NCBI RefSeq assembly: GCF_000962805.1
Contig: NZ_JZTW01000001.1
Coordinates: forward strand, 620,001 to 684,000
Origin: Pseudarthrobacter chlorophenolicus
Lineage (GTDB): Bacteria; Actinomycetota; Actinomycetes; Actinomycetales; Micrococcaceae
Length of the DNA: 64,000 bases
Direction: 5' to 3'
The stretch's first letter is position 1. Every line of letters begins with the position of its first letter. The position numbers and the translations under genes are program-made. The notes beneath the pieces were generated by a model, which was not told where the DNA came from, searched no databases, and saw nothing but the letters and a program-made list of their open reading frames with translations. Of the stretch, positions 49,437 to 58,885 are shown piece by piece.

Positions 49437-50369
49437 ATGTCCACACCCACGAAGAAGCCCGGCACCGCCACGGGTAAGCGGTCCCGACTCTACTGGGGCG
49501 TCCCGGCCGTCCTCGTGGCGCTGGTTGTGGTGGTCCTGGCCGCCCGATGGCTTGTGGGCCTTCCCGCCGTGGCTTCCTTCGTGGCTGACTACCCGGGCCA
49601 TTCGGAGCTGCCGGACTCGGCACCGGAGGGCTTCCCGGCGTGGCTGGCGTGGCAGCACTTCCTCAATGCCTTCTTCCTGCTGCTGATTATCCGTACGGGC
49701 TGGCAGGTGCGCACCACAACCCGTCCCAGCGCCCACTGGACCCGCAACAACAAGGGCCTGATCCGGACCCGGAATGCGCCAACGAAGATCAGCCTTGAGC
49801 TGTGGTTCCACCTCACCCTGGATGCCCTGTGGATCCTCAACGGCCTGGTGTTCGCTGTCCTCCTGTTTGCCACGGGCCAGTGGATGCGGATTGTCCCCAC
49901 CAGCTGGGATGTCTTCCCGAATGCCCTTTCGGCCGCCCTCCAGTACGCTTCGCTGAACTGGCCCACCGAGAACGGCTGGGTCAACTACAACGCGCTCCAG
50001 CTGCTCACGTACTTCATAACCGTGTTCATTGCCGCACCCCTGGCCTTCATCACCGGGCTGCGCATGTCCGGTGCATGGCCCAAGAAGGCTGCCGGCCTGA
50101 ACAAGGCGTACCCCATCGAGTGGGCCCGTGCAGTGCACTTCCCGGTAATGATCTACTTCGTGGCCTTCGTGGTGGTGCACGTGTTCCTGGTCTTCGCCAC
50201 GGGGGCGCTCCGGAACCTCAACCACATGTACGGTGTGCGTGACGACGACGGCTGGTTCGGTTTCTGGGTCTTCGCCGCTTCCGTTGCCGTCATGGTTGGC
50301 GCCTGGTTCCTCGCCCGCCCGCTTTTCCTGCGCCCCATCGCGTCACTGATGGGCAAGGTCAGCCGCTGA
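49437..50369 (+). CDS. Cytochrome b561-like integral membrane protein
   Basis: A 310-residue protein with about five or six transmembrane helices. Histidines occur inside helices as expected for b-haem ligands: WQHFLNAFFLLL, WFHLTLDALW, and the HFPVMIYFVAFVVVHVFLV helix with two His. This fits the prokaryotic cytochrome b/b6 N-terminal or DUF4405-type family, often paired with molybdopterin reductases; no partner is encoded nearby. GAGAGGA precedes the ATG. The electron donor and acceptor are unknown. Confidence 0.75.
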   Translation: MSTPTKKPGTATGKRSRLYWGVPAVLVALVVVVLAARWLVGLPAVASFVADYPGHSELPDSAPEGFPAWLAWQHFLNAFFLLLIIRTGWQVRTTTRPSAHWTRNNKGLIRTRNAPTKISLELWFHLTLDALWILNGLVFAVLLFATGQWMRIVPTSWDVFPNALSAALQYASLNWPTENGWVNYNALQLLTYFITVFIAAPLAFITGLRMSGAWPKKAAGLNKAYPIEWARAVHFPVMIYFVAFVVVHVFLVFATGALRNLNHMYGVRDDDGWFGFWVFAASVAVMVGAWFLARPLFLRPIASLMGKVSR

Positions 50370-50400
50370 CCCTGCTGACTCCGCCGGCCCCTACGGGTAG

Positions 50401-51828
50401 TCAGGAGTCCTTGAGCTTCTGGTAGGCGTCCAGTGCCCGCTCCCGCGACTCGGGGAGCTCCACCAGGGGCTGAGGGTAGCCGTCCAACTCCGCCGTCCAG
50501 GGCTCGTGGATCGCCTTGCCCTCAAGGCCGGCGATCTCCGGGATGAACCGGCGCAGGTAATCGCCGGCGGCGTCGAACTTCTTGCTTTGGGTCACCGGAT
50601 TAAAGATGCGGTAGTAGGGGGAGGCGTCCGCGCCGGAGCCGGCCACCCATTGCCAGTTGGCGGGATTGTTCGCGGCGTCGGCGTCCACCAGGGTGTCCCA
50701 GAACCATTGTTCGCCCACCCTCCAGTCGGTCAGCAGATTCTTGACCAGGAAGGATGCCGCTGCCATCCGGACGCGGTTGTGCATCCACCCGGTCTGCCAG
50801 AGCTGGCGCATGCCGGCATCAACCAGCGGGTAGCCAGTCCGGCCCTGCTGCCACGCGGCCAGTTCCTTCCGGCTCAGCGATTCCCACTCGAACTTCTCAA
50901 AGTCCGGCCGGAAGCTGCGGGTGGCCAGATCCGGATTGTGGTAAAGCAGGTGCCAGTTGAACTCCCGCCAGCCGAGTTCGGAGCGGAAGATGCCGACGTC
51001 GGCAGGAACCTTCCGCGGATGGCGGCGGCGGATCTCCCGCCACACGCGGAACGGACTGACTTCGCCGAACCGGAGGTAGGGAGACAGCCGGCTTGTCCCT
51101 TCGGTGCCCGGGATGTTCCTTCCGGTCCCGTAGTCCTCAATGGGGCCGTCCAGGAAGTCCGTGAGGCGATCCAACGCGCCCTTCTCGCCGGGCACCCATG
51201 TATCCGCCAGCCCTCCGCTCCAGTCGGGTGAGGTTGGCAGCAGCTTCCAACTGCCCAGGGAGTCGCTGGCCGGGAGGCCGCGGCCGGATGAAGCGGGTTC
51301 GGGAAGGTCTTTCGGAACGTCGAGAGGATCCCGGATGTCGCCGGCTGCCAGGCAGGCGCGCCAGAATGGTGAGTAGACCTTGTACGGGCCGCCGGCACCG
51401 GTTTTGATCGTCCAGGGCTCGAAGAGCAGGTTGGCCTGGAAACTGGAGGCTTCGATGCCGTTGTCCGCGGCCCATTCCTTCAGGCCGGCGTCGATGTCGC
51501 GTTCCGGCCCGCCATAGCGGCGGTTCCAGAAGAGGTGGCCCGCATGCGTCTGCTTGGCCAATGAACTGATGACATCGGCGGCCTTGCCGCGGCGCAGGAC
51601 CAACCGGGAACCCTTGGCTTCCAGGTCGGCGCCGAGGGCCGCCAGGGAGTGGTGGAGCCACCAACGGGTGGCCCCTCCGAGCGCCCGCACGCCGGGCGAC
51701 TCCTCGTCCAGGACATAGACCACGGTCATCGGTGCACCGAGGTGCGCAGCCTCGGACAGCGCAGGGTTATCGTCAAGGCGAAGGTCGTCACGCAGCCATA
51801 CAAGTGACGTCAGATCTGTGGAAGCCAT
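50401..51828 (-). CDS. phrB: Deoxyribodipyrimidine photolyase (cryptochrome/photolyase family)
   Basis: A 475-residue flavoprotein that repairs cyclobutane pyrimidine dimers with blue light. The N-terminal antenna domain starts SLVWLRDDLRLDDNPAL. The FAD-binding domain contains GYPLVDAGMRQLWQTGWMHN and NWQWVAGSGADASPYYRIFNP-type signature (shown partly: WQWVAGSGADASPYYR). All regions look complete. It is followed by the cytochrome-like gene on the opposite strand. Confidence 0.94.
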   Translation of the reverse strand: MASTDLTSLVWLRDDLRLDDNPALSEAAHLGAPMTVVYVLDEESPGVRALGGATRWWLHHSLAALGADLEAKGSRLVLRRGKAADVISSLAKQTHAGHLFWNRRYGGPERDIDAGLKEWAADNGIEASSFQANLLFEPWTIKTGAGGPYKVYSPFWRACLAAGDIRDPLDVPKDLPEPASSGRGLPASDSLGSWKLLPTSPDWSGGLADTWVPGEKGALDRLTDFLDGPIEDYGTGRNIPGTEGTSRLSPYLRFGEVSPFRVWREIRRRHPRKVPADVGIFRSELGWREFNWHLLYHNPDLATRSFRPDFEKFEWESLSRKELAAWQQGRTGYPLVDAGMRQLWQTGWMHNRVRMAAASFLVKNLLTDWRVGEQWFWDTLVDADAANNPANWQWVAGSGADASPYYRIFNPVTQSKKFDAAGDYLRRFIPEIAGLEGKAIHEPWTAELDGYPQPLVELPESRERALDAYQKLKDS

Positions 51829-51858
51829 GCCACCACGCTACACACCGGGGAACGGCAA

Positions 51859-51885
51859 AGGGCCGGGACTTTCCGTCCCGGCCCT
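51859..51885. terminator. Hairpin between photolyase and pspA genes
   Basis: An 11-bp perfect stem (51859-51869 with 51875-51885) around TTTCC has arms AGGGCCGGGAC / GTCCCGGCCCT. On the minus strand it would end the pspA transcript. Confidence 0.7.
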
Positions 51886-51915
51886 CAGCGATGTCGATTA
51901 CCTGCCTTCGCAGGC

Positions 51916-52707
51916 TCAGAGCTTGTCGAAATCGGCCTCATCAACGGTGGACGCGGAAGCGGCCGAATTGCCCGAGCCGATGGCCTGGGTGCTGTTGCCG
52001 CCGGATTTCAGGGCGGCCAGGCGGGCCTCGATCTCCACCTGCTCACCAAGGTCTTCCAGCTGGTTGAACTGTGCATCGAGGCTTGAGGCAGCGAGTTCCT
52101 GCTGGCCACGGACCTTTGCCTCTTCGCGGCGGATCTTCTCTTCGAAGCGGCCCACCTCGCTGGTGGGATCCATGATGTCGATGCTCTTGATGGCATCGTG
52201 GACCTGGGACTGCGCGGCTGCGGTCTTGGACCGTGCCACCAGTTCGTTGCGCTTGCTGGTGAGCTGGTTGAGCTTGCCCTTCATCTGGTCGAGGCCGTTT
52301 TTGAGCTTGTCCACCACTTCGCGCTGCGAGGCGATGCTGGGCTCAGCGCCCTTGGCCTCGCTCTCGGCGGCCATCTGGCGCTGCAGTGCCACTTTGGCCA
52401 GGTTGTCGAACTTCTCGGCGTCCGTCACATCGCCGTTGCTACGGAACTCATCGGCCTTGCGGGAGGCAGCCAGGGCCTTGTTGCCCCAGTCGCGGGCATT
52501 GCGGACATCCTCGTTGTAGTCGTCTTCGAGCATGCGGAGGTTGCCGATGGTCTGTGCCACGGCTGACTCAGCCTCGGCGATGTTGTTGGTGTAGTCCCGG
52601 ACCATCTGGTCCAGCATCTTCTGCGGATCCTCAGCATTGTCCAGCAAGGAGTTGATGTTTGCCTTCGCCAGCTGAGCGATGCGGCCGAAAATGGACTGCT
52701 TAACCAT
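51916..52707 (-). CDS. pspA: PspA/IM30 family phage-shock protein
   Basis: A 263-residue, mostly coiled-coil protein that binds and stabilises stressed membranes. The N-terminal SIFGRIAQLAKANINSLLDNAEDP is the amphipathic membrane-binding part (shown partly as GRIAQLAKANINSLL) and DPQKMLDQMVRDY is strongly conserved. AAAGG sits 7 bases before the ATG. The next gene upstream on the strand is the TPM protein, 106 bp away, and may be co-regulated. No PspF or clgR-type regulator is visible here. Confidence 0.93.
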   Translation of the reverse strand: MVKQSIFGRIAQLAKANINSLLDNAEDPQKMLDQMVRDYTNNIAEAESAVAQTIGNLRMLEDDYNEDVRNARDWGNKALAASRKADEFRSNGDVTDAEKFDNLAKVALQRQMAAESEAKGAEPSIASQREVVDKLKNGLDQMKGKLNQLTSKRNELVARSKTAAAQSQVHDAIKSIDIMDPTSEVGRFEEKIRREEAKVRGQQELAASSLDAQFNQLEDLGEQVEIEARLAALKSGGNSTQAIGSGNSAASASTVDEADFDKL

Positions 52708-52813
52708 GGTGTTACCTTTCGTCCTGCTCTGTTGTGGCCACTGCTGCCAGTGAACAGTGGTGTACTGCGCCTATCCGCCTGCCGGCACTCCGGCGGGCGC
52801 CTAGTTTGTGGGA

Positions 52814-54871
52814 TCAGAAGCTTCCCGAGTCCCCGCCGCCGAAGTCTCCTCCGCCAAAGTCGCCGCCACCGAATCCGCCGGAGTCTCCGCCGAAACCGCC
52901 ACCGCCGTCGCCGTGGCCGCCGCCCCAACCGCCACCGCCGCCGCCGTTGAGGATGGAGTTGATCAGGATGCCGCCCAGGATGGCGCCACCCAGGCCGCCG
53001 CCTCCGCCGCCGCCGAACATGCCGCCCCGGCCGTAGCCCTGGTTGGCGTAGCCATCAAAGTGGTCCACATCCGCCTGCGCCAGCTGGGCTGCCTGCGCCG
53101 CGAGGGCGTGTGCCTGCTGCGCGTAAGTGAGGGCCGTCACCGGATCGGTCCGCGCAATGGAGAGCGCATAGTCCAGGTTCCGCTGGGATTCCGCCAAACG
53201 GGTGCGCGCCTCAGTGCCGACGCCGCCGCGGCGGGCCGTGATGTAGTCCGAGGTGGCACTGATCTGCGCCTGGGCGGACATGATCGTCTGCTGCAGCGAG
53301 GCCTGCGCCCGGCGCGCCTGTTCCTGCTGGTCGCGGATTCCGGTCAACGACTGGTCAAGGGTCTGATGGGCGGTCTCAACCCGCTGCAGCGTGGCGATGG
53401 GGTCGATCTTGCCGCCCTGGATTTCGGCTTTGACCTGGGCCAGTGCAGCCTCGACGCCTGCTACCGGGCCGGCAAGCTCGGGGTGGGCACCGGACTGGAT
53501 CATCGCCCTGGCCTGGGCCAGGTCCTGGGAAGTGTCCACCACCGCGGCCTCAAGTCCATTCCGGGCCTCGTCCAGGCTGGACGACAGCTTGGAGATGGCA
53601 TCCATCAGGACGTTCGTCTGGTGCAGGCTTTCCTCGGCCGCGCGCACGGCCACGGCGGCGAGGCTTGCTTCTCCTTCGTCCAGTTTCTGCTGCGCGGCGG
53701 TGCTGGCGTTCTTGACGAAGGCGAGGCGTTCCTTGGCCTGGAGAATGTTGTCGGACACCTGGGCCAGGGCACTGTCGGCGTACTTGGCACGCAGTGTGGT
53801 GAGCGATTCTTCGGCGTTGGCAATTTTTGCGTCGGCGTCGCGTGCTCCGGCGTTCACGGCTGCCAAGGCCTGGGGAGCATTCTTTTCGAGTTCGCGCAGG
53901 GAATCGAAGTCGGCTTTCTGCTCCTGCAGGGATGACAGCGCGGCCTCCGAGCGCCGGATGATCTCTCCGAGCCAGGTCCGCTGCTGCTCCTCGGTGTCCG
54001 GGATGTGGTCGTCGAGCTGCTGCTGGAGCTTGAAGGATTCGGTCATGTGGGCCTTGGACTCTTCAAGGGCCTTCGTGAAGTTGCCCACGGCGGAGTCGCC
54101 GTACTGTGCTTGGGCGAACATGAGTTCCTGCTCGCTCGACTTGATGGCGTCGTCTGCCTCGATCAGCAGCGAACCGCTCTTGCGGCGCAGTTCCTCGACG
54201 CTGAGGGAAGCCAGCGGATCCACCTGGCCACCCTGGGGGCCGTAGCTGGCGCTCGAGGCCTGGCCGGCGGCTTTCTTGCGCCGGTTGCGGGAGTACAGGT
54301 AGGCGCCGGCACCTCCGGCGGCTACCACGCCGGTTCCCACCAGCACGGCCGCACCAGCGCCGTTCCCGGAGGACACATTCCCGCTTCCTCCGCCGGCAGC
54401 ATCTCCGATGGCCGCTGCCGTGTCGATGGCTGCCTGGGCGTAGTCCTTCTTACCGCCGGCCAGGTTCGCGGTGACCGCGTTTTGGCTGATGTTGGCTTGC
54501 TTAGACCGTATGGGACTCGAAGAGTTGGTGACGAAGTTGAACTTTCCGTCATCCACTGCCATCGCCAGAACTGCGTCGGCGCGGCCCATGCCTTTCAGCT
54601 CTGCCACCTTTTGCGTCCACTGAACGGGATCGGTCGGGCTGGTGAATGTGTCGACCGTGACAACGTAGAGGTTGTATTTGTGGTCCTTAAGCAAGTCCTG
54701 GATGGCCTTCTGGACTTCGCCCTCGCGGCTGCCAAGAACCTTCGCGTTGTCAACGATGTTCTTTCCCGAGGGGATGGAAACCGGATCTTCGGCCCAAGCC
54801 GCGCCGGCGGGAACCGCCAGCAGGCCGGTAAGGCCAACGACGGCGAGAATACGTTTGAACTTTGACCGCAT
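52814..54871 (-). CDS. TPM-domain exported protein with coiled coils and Gly-rich tail
   Basis: A 685-residue protein. MRSKFKRILAVVGLTGLL...AWA is a signal peptide. Residues about 35-150 are a TPM (TLP18.3/Psb32/MOLO-1) domain (DNAKVLGSREGEVQKAI). A transmembrane segment follows at about 170-190, then ~400 residues of long heptad coiled coil. The end is a 75-residue Gly/Asp/Phe tail (GGGGFGGD repeats). The start at 54871 is chosen because it gives the signal peptide and has GAAGGG seven bases upstream. The domain mix suggests an envelope-stress role with PspA, but this is inferred. Confidence 0.85.
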   Translation of the reverse strand: MRSKFKRILAVVGLTGLLAVPAGAAWAEDPVSIPSGKNIVDNAKVLGSREGEVQKAIQDLLKDHKYNLYVVTVDTFTSPTDPVQWTQKVAELKGMGRADAVLAMAVDDGKFNFVTNSSSPIRSKQANISQNAVTANLAGGKKDYAQAAIDTAAAIGDAAGGGSGNVSSGNGAGAAVLVGTGVVAAGGAGAYLYSRNRRKKAAGQASSASYGPQGGQVDPLASLSVEELRRKSGSLLIEADDAIKSSEQELMFAQAQYGDSAVGNFTKALEESKAHMTESFKLQQQLDDHIPDTEEQQRTWLGEIIRRSEAALSSLQEQKADFDSLRELEKNAPQALAAVNAGARDADAKIANAEESLTTLRAKYADSALAQVSDNILQAKERLAFVKNASTAAQQKLDEGEASLAAVAVRAAEESLHQTNVLMDAISKLSSSLDEARNGLEAAVVDTSQDLAQARAMIQSGAHPELAGPVAGVEAALAQVKAEIQGGKIDPIATLQRVETAHQTLDQSLTGIRDQQEQARRAQASLQQTIMSAQAQISATSDYITARRGGVGTEARTRLAESQRNLDYALSIARTDPVTALTYAQQAHALAAQAAQLAQADVDHFDGYANQGYGRGGMFGGGGGGGLGGAILGGILINSILNGGGGGGWGGGHGDGGGGFGGDSGGFGGGDFGGGDFGGGDSGSF

Positions 54872-54984
54872 GTGCAACCCTTCAGCACGCCTGACACCGA
54901 TTCCGGACGAATCAGTCGTCACGAAATCCAGCAGCGCCCCCACGCTTGGTGTGAAGCCGCAGGTCGCTGTGGCATTTCATCTTG

Positions 54985-55013
54985 ATTCTATGGTGCACCC
55001 CACAGGCCGTCCA
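54985..55013 (-). promoter_or_regulatory. Promoter of the TPM gene
   Basis: On the minus strand TGGACG (55008-55013) and TAGAAT (54985-54990) are spaced 17 nt, giving a leader of about 105 nt before the start at 54871. Confidence 0.45.
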
Positions 55014-55128
55014 TCGAGGTGAATATGCCACCAGCGAAACGTCGGGGGCGGGGCCGCTCACAGGGGAAGCCACGGCCAATGACCAGGCGCCCAGCCGCGT
55101 TCAGCAAGCTCCCAGCAAACATCCGAAC

Positions 55129-55157
55129 TTGTTCCAGCGACGGGGTACATAGTTAAT
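55129..55157 (+). promoter_or_regulatory. Promoter of the htrA-like gene
   Basis: TTGTTC at 55129-55134 and GTTAAT at 55152-55157 have a 17-nt spacer. The ATG at 55183 is preceded by AAAGGAAG. Confidence 0.45.
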
Positions 55158-55182
55158 GCAGACGAGGATGAAAGGAAGTCCC

Positions 55183-56853
55183 ATGACTGAGAACCAAAGT
55201 TCCGGACACGGCCCCGAGGACGGCCGGTCCACCAGCCGTAATCCCTGGCAGCAGCCCACGATGCCCGGAGACGGCCCCACGGACGCTCGGCATGCGGACG
55301 GTGCTGCTACGCCCCCTGAGACAGCGGGGAGCCAAGGCCCGGATGGCAATGCGCCTACCCATGCGAACAGCGGGGGAGCGGACCGAGGGCGCCAGTACCC
55401 CACGGAACAGTTTGACCGCCAACCCACGGACAACCCCACGCGGGAAATTCCGCGAGGCCAGCAGCCCGAGTACCCGCAGCGCCAGCCTTTTTACGGCCAG
55501 TCGGCGTATTACGGGCAGAACCCGCAGCACCAGCACAACCAGCACAACGGGAACGCGCACCACTACGGCCAACCGGCTGCCGGAACTGCCCACGGGGCAC
55601 CCGGAGGCGGCGTTGGACTTGCCCCCAACGCCAAGGATGCTCCACGGCGGAAGGCGACGTTCGGCGTCGGGACGCTGGTGGCCAGCATCCTCGCGGCCGG
55701 CCTCGTCGGCGGGGGCGTGGCCACGGTGGGCTCCGGCGAGCTGTTCGGCAGCACGGGAACCTCCACGACCGCCAGCAGCAACAGCCAGCCGGGCACCGTG
55801 ATCGTCAACAACCAGGACAGCGTCAATGAGATCACCGCGGCAGCCGTGAAGGCGTCGCCGAGCGTGGTCACCATCAGCGCCACCAGCGGAAGCTCGGGCG
55901 GAACCGGCTCAGGCATCGTGCTTGACGACCAGGGGCACATCCTCACCAACACCCACGTGGTGACCCTGGACGGCCAATCCGCCAACGCGAGCCTGGAGAT
56001 CCGCACCAGCGGCGGCAAAGTGGTTCCCGCCAAGCTGGTGGGCACCGATCCTTTGTCTGACCTTGCAGTGATCAAGGTCGATGACACATCCGGCCTCACG
56101 CCAGCCACGCTTGGCGATTCCTCCAAGCTCAATGTGGGCGACACCGCCATCGCCATCGGCTCCCCGCTGGGACTCACCGGCACCGTCACGGACGGCATCG
56201 TCTCAACCCTTAACCGCACCATCAGCGTGGCTTCGTCGGCGGCGCCTGAAGGCGGCGACAACAGCCAGGGCGGAGACGAGGGCTTCCAGTTCGCGCCTCC
56301 CGGCGGCGGCCAGAGCCAGCAGAATTCAAGCCAGGGATCCATCGCCATCAACGTGATCCAGACTGACGCGGCCATCAACCCGGGCAACTCCGGCGGTGCA
56401 TTGGTCAACAGCAAGGGCGAGATCATCGGCGTGAACGTTGCCATCGCCTCCGCTGGCTCGGGCACCTCATCCTCCTCCAGCGGCAACATTGGTGTTGGCT
56501 TCAGCATCCCCATCAACAACGCCAAGCGCGTGGCCCAGGAGATCATCGATAACGGAAAGGCGTCACACGGGCAGCTTGGGGTCAGTGTCAAGGCAAAGAC
56601 GACCTCCGGAGCATCCTCTGAGTTCTCCGTCGGCGCCGACGTTGCCACCGTAGAAGCCAATTCGCCCGCGGCCAACGCGGGGATCAAGGTGGGTGACGTT
56701 ATTACCAAGTTCAACGACCTCGCCATCGGTGAGCCCAACCAGCTGACGGCAGCTGTCCGCGAACAGCCGGCAGGGTCGTCGGTGAAGATCACGGTCCTGC
56801 GCAGCGGCAAGGAACAGACGTTCGACGTCAAGCTGGGCACCGCGGCCAGCTAG
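55183..56853 (+). CDS. HtrA/DegP-type S1C serine protease with PDZ domain
   Basis: A 556-residue membrane-anchored protease. The first ~160 residues are Gln/Asn/Gly/Pro-rich and cytoplasmic, then comes one transmembrane segment (LVASILAAGLVGGGVATVG). The trypsin-like domain has the triad H258 (TNTHVV), D293 (DPLSDLAVI) and S403 (NPGNSGGAL). A Gln/Gly/Asn-rich insert at about 355-385 sits between strands. The PDZ domain is at about 470-550 (GIKVGDVITKFNDL). It should degrade misfolded proteins outside the membrane. Confidence 0.93.
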   Translation: MTENQSSGHGPEDGRSTSRNPWQQPTMPGDGPTDARHADGAATPPETAGSQGPDGNAPTHANSGGADRGRQYPTEQFDRQPTDNPTREIPRGQQPEYPQRQPFYGQSAYYGQNPQHQHNQHNGNAHHYGQPAAGTAHGAPGGGVGLAPNAKDAPRRKATFGVGTLVASILAAGLVGGGVATVGSGELFGSTGTSTTASSNSQPGTVIVNNQDSVNEITAAAVKASPSVVTISATSGSSGGTGSGIVLDDQGHILTNTHVVTLDGQSANASLEIRTSGGKVVPAKLVGTDPLSDLAVIKVDDTSGLTPATLGDSSKLNVGDTAIAIGSPLGLTGTVTDGIVSTLNRTISVASSAAPEGGDNSQGGDEGFQFAPPGGGQSQQNSSQGSIAINVIQTDAAINPGNSGGALVNSKGEIIGVNVAIASAGSGTSSSSSGNIGVGFSIPINNAKRVAQEIIDNGKASHGQLGVSVKAKTTSGASSEFSVGADVATVEANSPAANAGIKVGDVITKFNDLAIGEPNQLTAAVREQPAGSSVKITVLRSGKEQTFDVKLGTAAS

Positions 56854-56880
56854 GGCCACTACGCCAGTGAACCGGCAATA

Positions 56881-56922
56881 ACGACGGCGGCGCCGCACCT
56901 TCGGGGGCGGCGCCGCCGTCGT
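56881..56922. terminator. GC-rich hairpin after htrA
   Basis: A perfect 16-bp stem pairs 56881-56896 (ACGACGGCGG...) with 56907-56922. The loop is about 10 nt. The trailing TTCC is short, so termination may be weak. Confidence 0.7.
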
Positions 56923-57126
56923 TCCTGAGTCGCCGGGCCGCCGGGTTTCCGGATACGGGCGCCCGCGCAGGGAAACGCACGGACACAGGGGTTAACCGGG
57001 CGTCACATGGCGGTCGCAATATGGTTAGCTAGACCTACCCGCATGCCGGGCATTCCGCGGCCATGACCTCACCCGGCTGGCTGTCCACAAGCATGGAAGG
57101 CTGCTGTCACTACAGTGGAAGATACT

Positions 57127-57918
57127 TTGAAGATTGTCGTCCTGGTCAAGCATGTACCGGACGCCCAGTTCGACCGCCACCTCAACGGGGAGGGCAACAC
57201 CACGGACCGCGATGAAAGCATCCTGTCCGAGCTGGATGAGTACGCGCTCGAAGCTGCGCTGCAGCTCGCCGAGGCTCGGGGCGGCAGCAAGGCCGGCAAC
57301 CAGGTCATCGCTTTGAGCATGGGACCCTCCGGCGCAGTCAACGCCGTCAAGAAATCACTGCAGATGGGTGCCACTGAAGGCGTCCACCTCACCGACGACG
57401 CCCTGGCGGGCTCTGATGCGGCGGCAACCTCGCTCGCGCTCGCGGCAGCCATCCGGCACCTCGGCCAGGTGGACCTGGTCATCACCGGCATGGCATCCAC
57501 TGACGGAGAGACGTCCCTTGTGCCGGCACAGCTGGCCGAGCGGCTTGGCCTGCCGCAGGTCACCTTCGCTTCTTCGCTGGAGGTCGCCGGTGGCAGCCTG
57601 ACTGCCCGCCGCGACGCGGATACTTCCTCGGAAACCGTCGAAGCACCGCTGCCCGCAGTCGTGTCCGTGACGGACCAGATCAACGAGCCCAGGTACCCCA
57701 ACTTCAAGGGAATCATCGCTGCAAAGCGCAAGAGCATTGCCACGCTGTCCCTCGCGGACATCGGAGTTTCCCCCGACCAGGTTGGCTTCGCTGGATCCTG
57801 GACCACGGTGACCAGCGCCGAAGAACGGCCGCCACGCACCGCCGGCACCATCATCACCGACGAAGGCGACGCCGGCATCAAGCTGGTGGACTTCCTGGCC
57901 GCCCAGAAGCTGCTCTAA
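57127..57918 (+). CDS. etfB: Electron transfer flavoprotein beta subunit
   Basis: A 263-residue subunit that, with EtfA, carries electrons from acyl-CoA dehydrogenases to the quinone pool. MKIVVLVKHVPDAQFDRHL is typical, as is ITGMASTDGETSLVPAQ and the C-terminal VDFLAAQKLL. I choose the TTG at 57127 because GGAAG lies 5 bases upstream and homologues start MKIVV; a GTG at 57115 in the same frame is the alternative. etfA follows after 13 bp. Confidence 0.93.
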   Translation: MKIVVLVKHVPDAQFDRHLNGEGNTTDRDESILSELDEYALEAALQLAEARGGSKAGNQVIALSMGPSGAVNAVKKSLQMGATEGVHLTDDALAGSDAAATSLALAAAIRHLGQVDLVITGMASTDGETSLVPAQLAERLGLPQVTFASSLEVAGGSLTARRDADTSSETVEAPLPAVVSVTDQINEPRYPNFKGIIAAKRKSIATLSLADIGVSPDQVGFAGSWTTVTSAEERPPRTAGTIITDEGDAGIKLVDFLAAQKLL

Positions 57919-57931
57919 GAGGATCACAGAC

Positions 57932-58882
57932 ATGGCAAAAGTACTCGTTTTCATTGACAACCCGGGCGCAGCCCTGAAGAAGAGCAGCCTTGAGCTGCTG
58001 ACCCTGGCACGTTCGCTGGGGGAACCCGCCGTCGCCGTCAACGGTGAGCTCACCGACGCCGTTGCCGCGTCCCTTGCCGAATACGGCGCCGCAGCCGTGC
58101 TGCGGCCCTCTGCCCAGGACCTGAACGACTTCCTGGTTGCCCCCAAGGCGGCTTTCTTGGCTGCCGCCGCCGAAAACACCGGAGCCGGCGTCGTCCTGCT
58201 GGACAATTCGCCGGAAGGCAAAGAGATTGCCGCACGGCTGGCCATCCGGCTCAACGCCGGCGTCATCACCGACGTGGTGTCCGTGGATGCCGACGGAACA
58301 GCCCACAAGTCAGTCCTGGCGGGGTCCTACACCACCGCGTGCAAAGCCAAGACCCCAGTATCTGTCCTGACCATCAAGGCCAACAACGTGGTACCGGAGC
58401 CGGCGGCAGCGGCCTCGGCACCGGAAACCGTGACCGTGGAGGTTTCGGCCGGAACCGTTCCCGCTGCCCGCATCACTGCCCGCGAGCAGAAAGCGGCGAG
58501 CGGGCGCCCCGACCTGACGGACGCACGCGTGGTGGTGGCAGGCGGGCGCGGCATGGACGGTGACTTCGGCCCCGTCGAGGAATTGGCAGACGCACTGGGC
58601 GCTGCCGTAGGTGCATCGCGTGCGGCTACGGACGCCGGCTGGATCAGCCACGACGCCCAGGTGGGGCAGACCGGCAAGACCGTGTCGCCGCAGCTTTACA
58701 TCTCCGCGGGCATCTCGGGCGCCATCCAGCAGAAAGCCGGGATGCAGACTTCCAAGGTCATCGTCGCAGTCAACAAGGACGCCGAGTCTCCGGTCTTCGA
58801 AATCGCAGACTTTGGAATCATCGGCGATGTGTTCGAGGTGCTGCCCCAGGCAGCGGCGGAGATCAGGAAGCGTAAAGGCTGA
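57932..58882 (+). CDS. etfA: Electron transfer flavoprotein alpha subunit
   Basis: A 316-residue FAD-binding subunit. The C-terminal FAD domain has the signature GRGMDGDFGP, GASRAATDAGWIS, GQTGKTVSPQLYI and SGAIQQKAGMQTSK, with VNKDAESPVFEIADFG at the end. AGAGGATC precedes the ATG. It is in an operon with etfB. Confidence 0.95.
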   Translation: MAKVLVFIDNPGAALKKSSLELLTLARSLGEPAVAVNGELTDAVAASLAEYGAAAVLRPSAQDLNDFLVAPKAAFLAAAAENTGAGVVLLDNSPEGKEIAARLAIRLNAGVITDVVSVDADGTAHKSVLAGSYTTACKAKTPVSVLTIKANNVVPEPAAAASAPETVTVEVSAGTVPAARITAREQKAASGRPDLTDARVVVAGGRGMDGDFGPVEELADALGAAVGASRAATDAGWISHDAQVGQTGKTVSPQLYISAGISGAIQQKAGMQTSKVIVAVNKDAESPVFEIADFGIIGDVFEVLPQAAAEIRKRKG

Positions 58883-58885
58883 ACC

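Larger units (their letters stand above)
54872..55182. other. Divergent promoter region, TPM gene / htrA
   Basis: These 311 bp hold no credible gene. A minus-strand promoter for the TPM gene and a plus-strand promoter for htrA are visible as separate entries. No hairpin or repeat stands out. Confidence 0.5.

Noticed and set aside
52820..53040. Short GGCGG-type repeats as a possible CRISPR array
   Set aside because: They are in-frame Gly codons of the TPM protein tail, with no spacers or regular unit.
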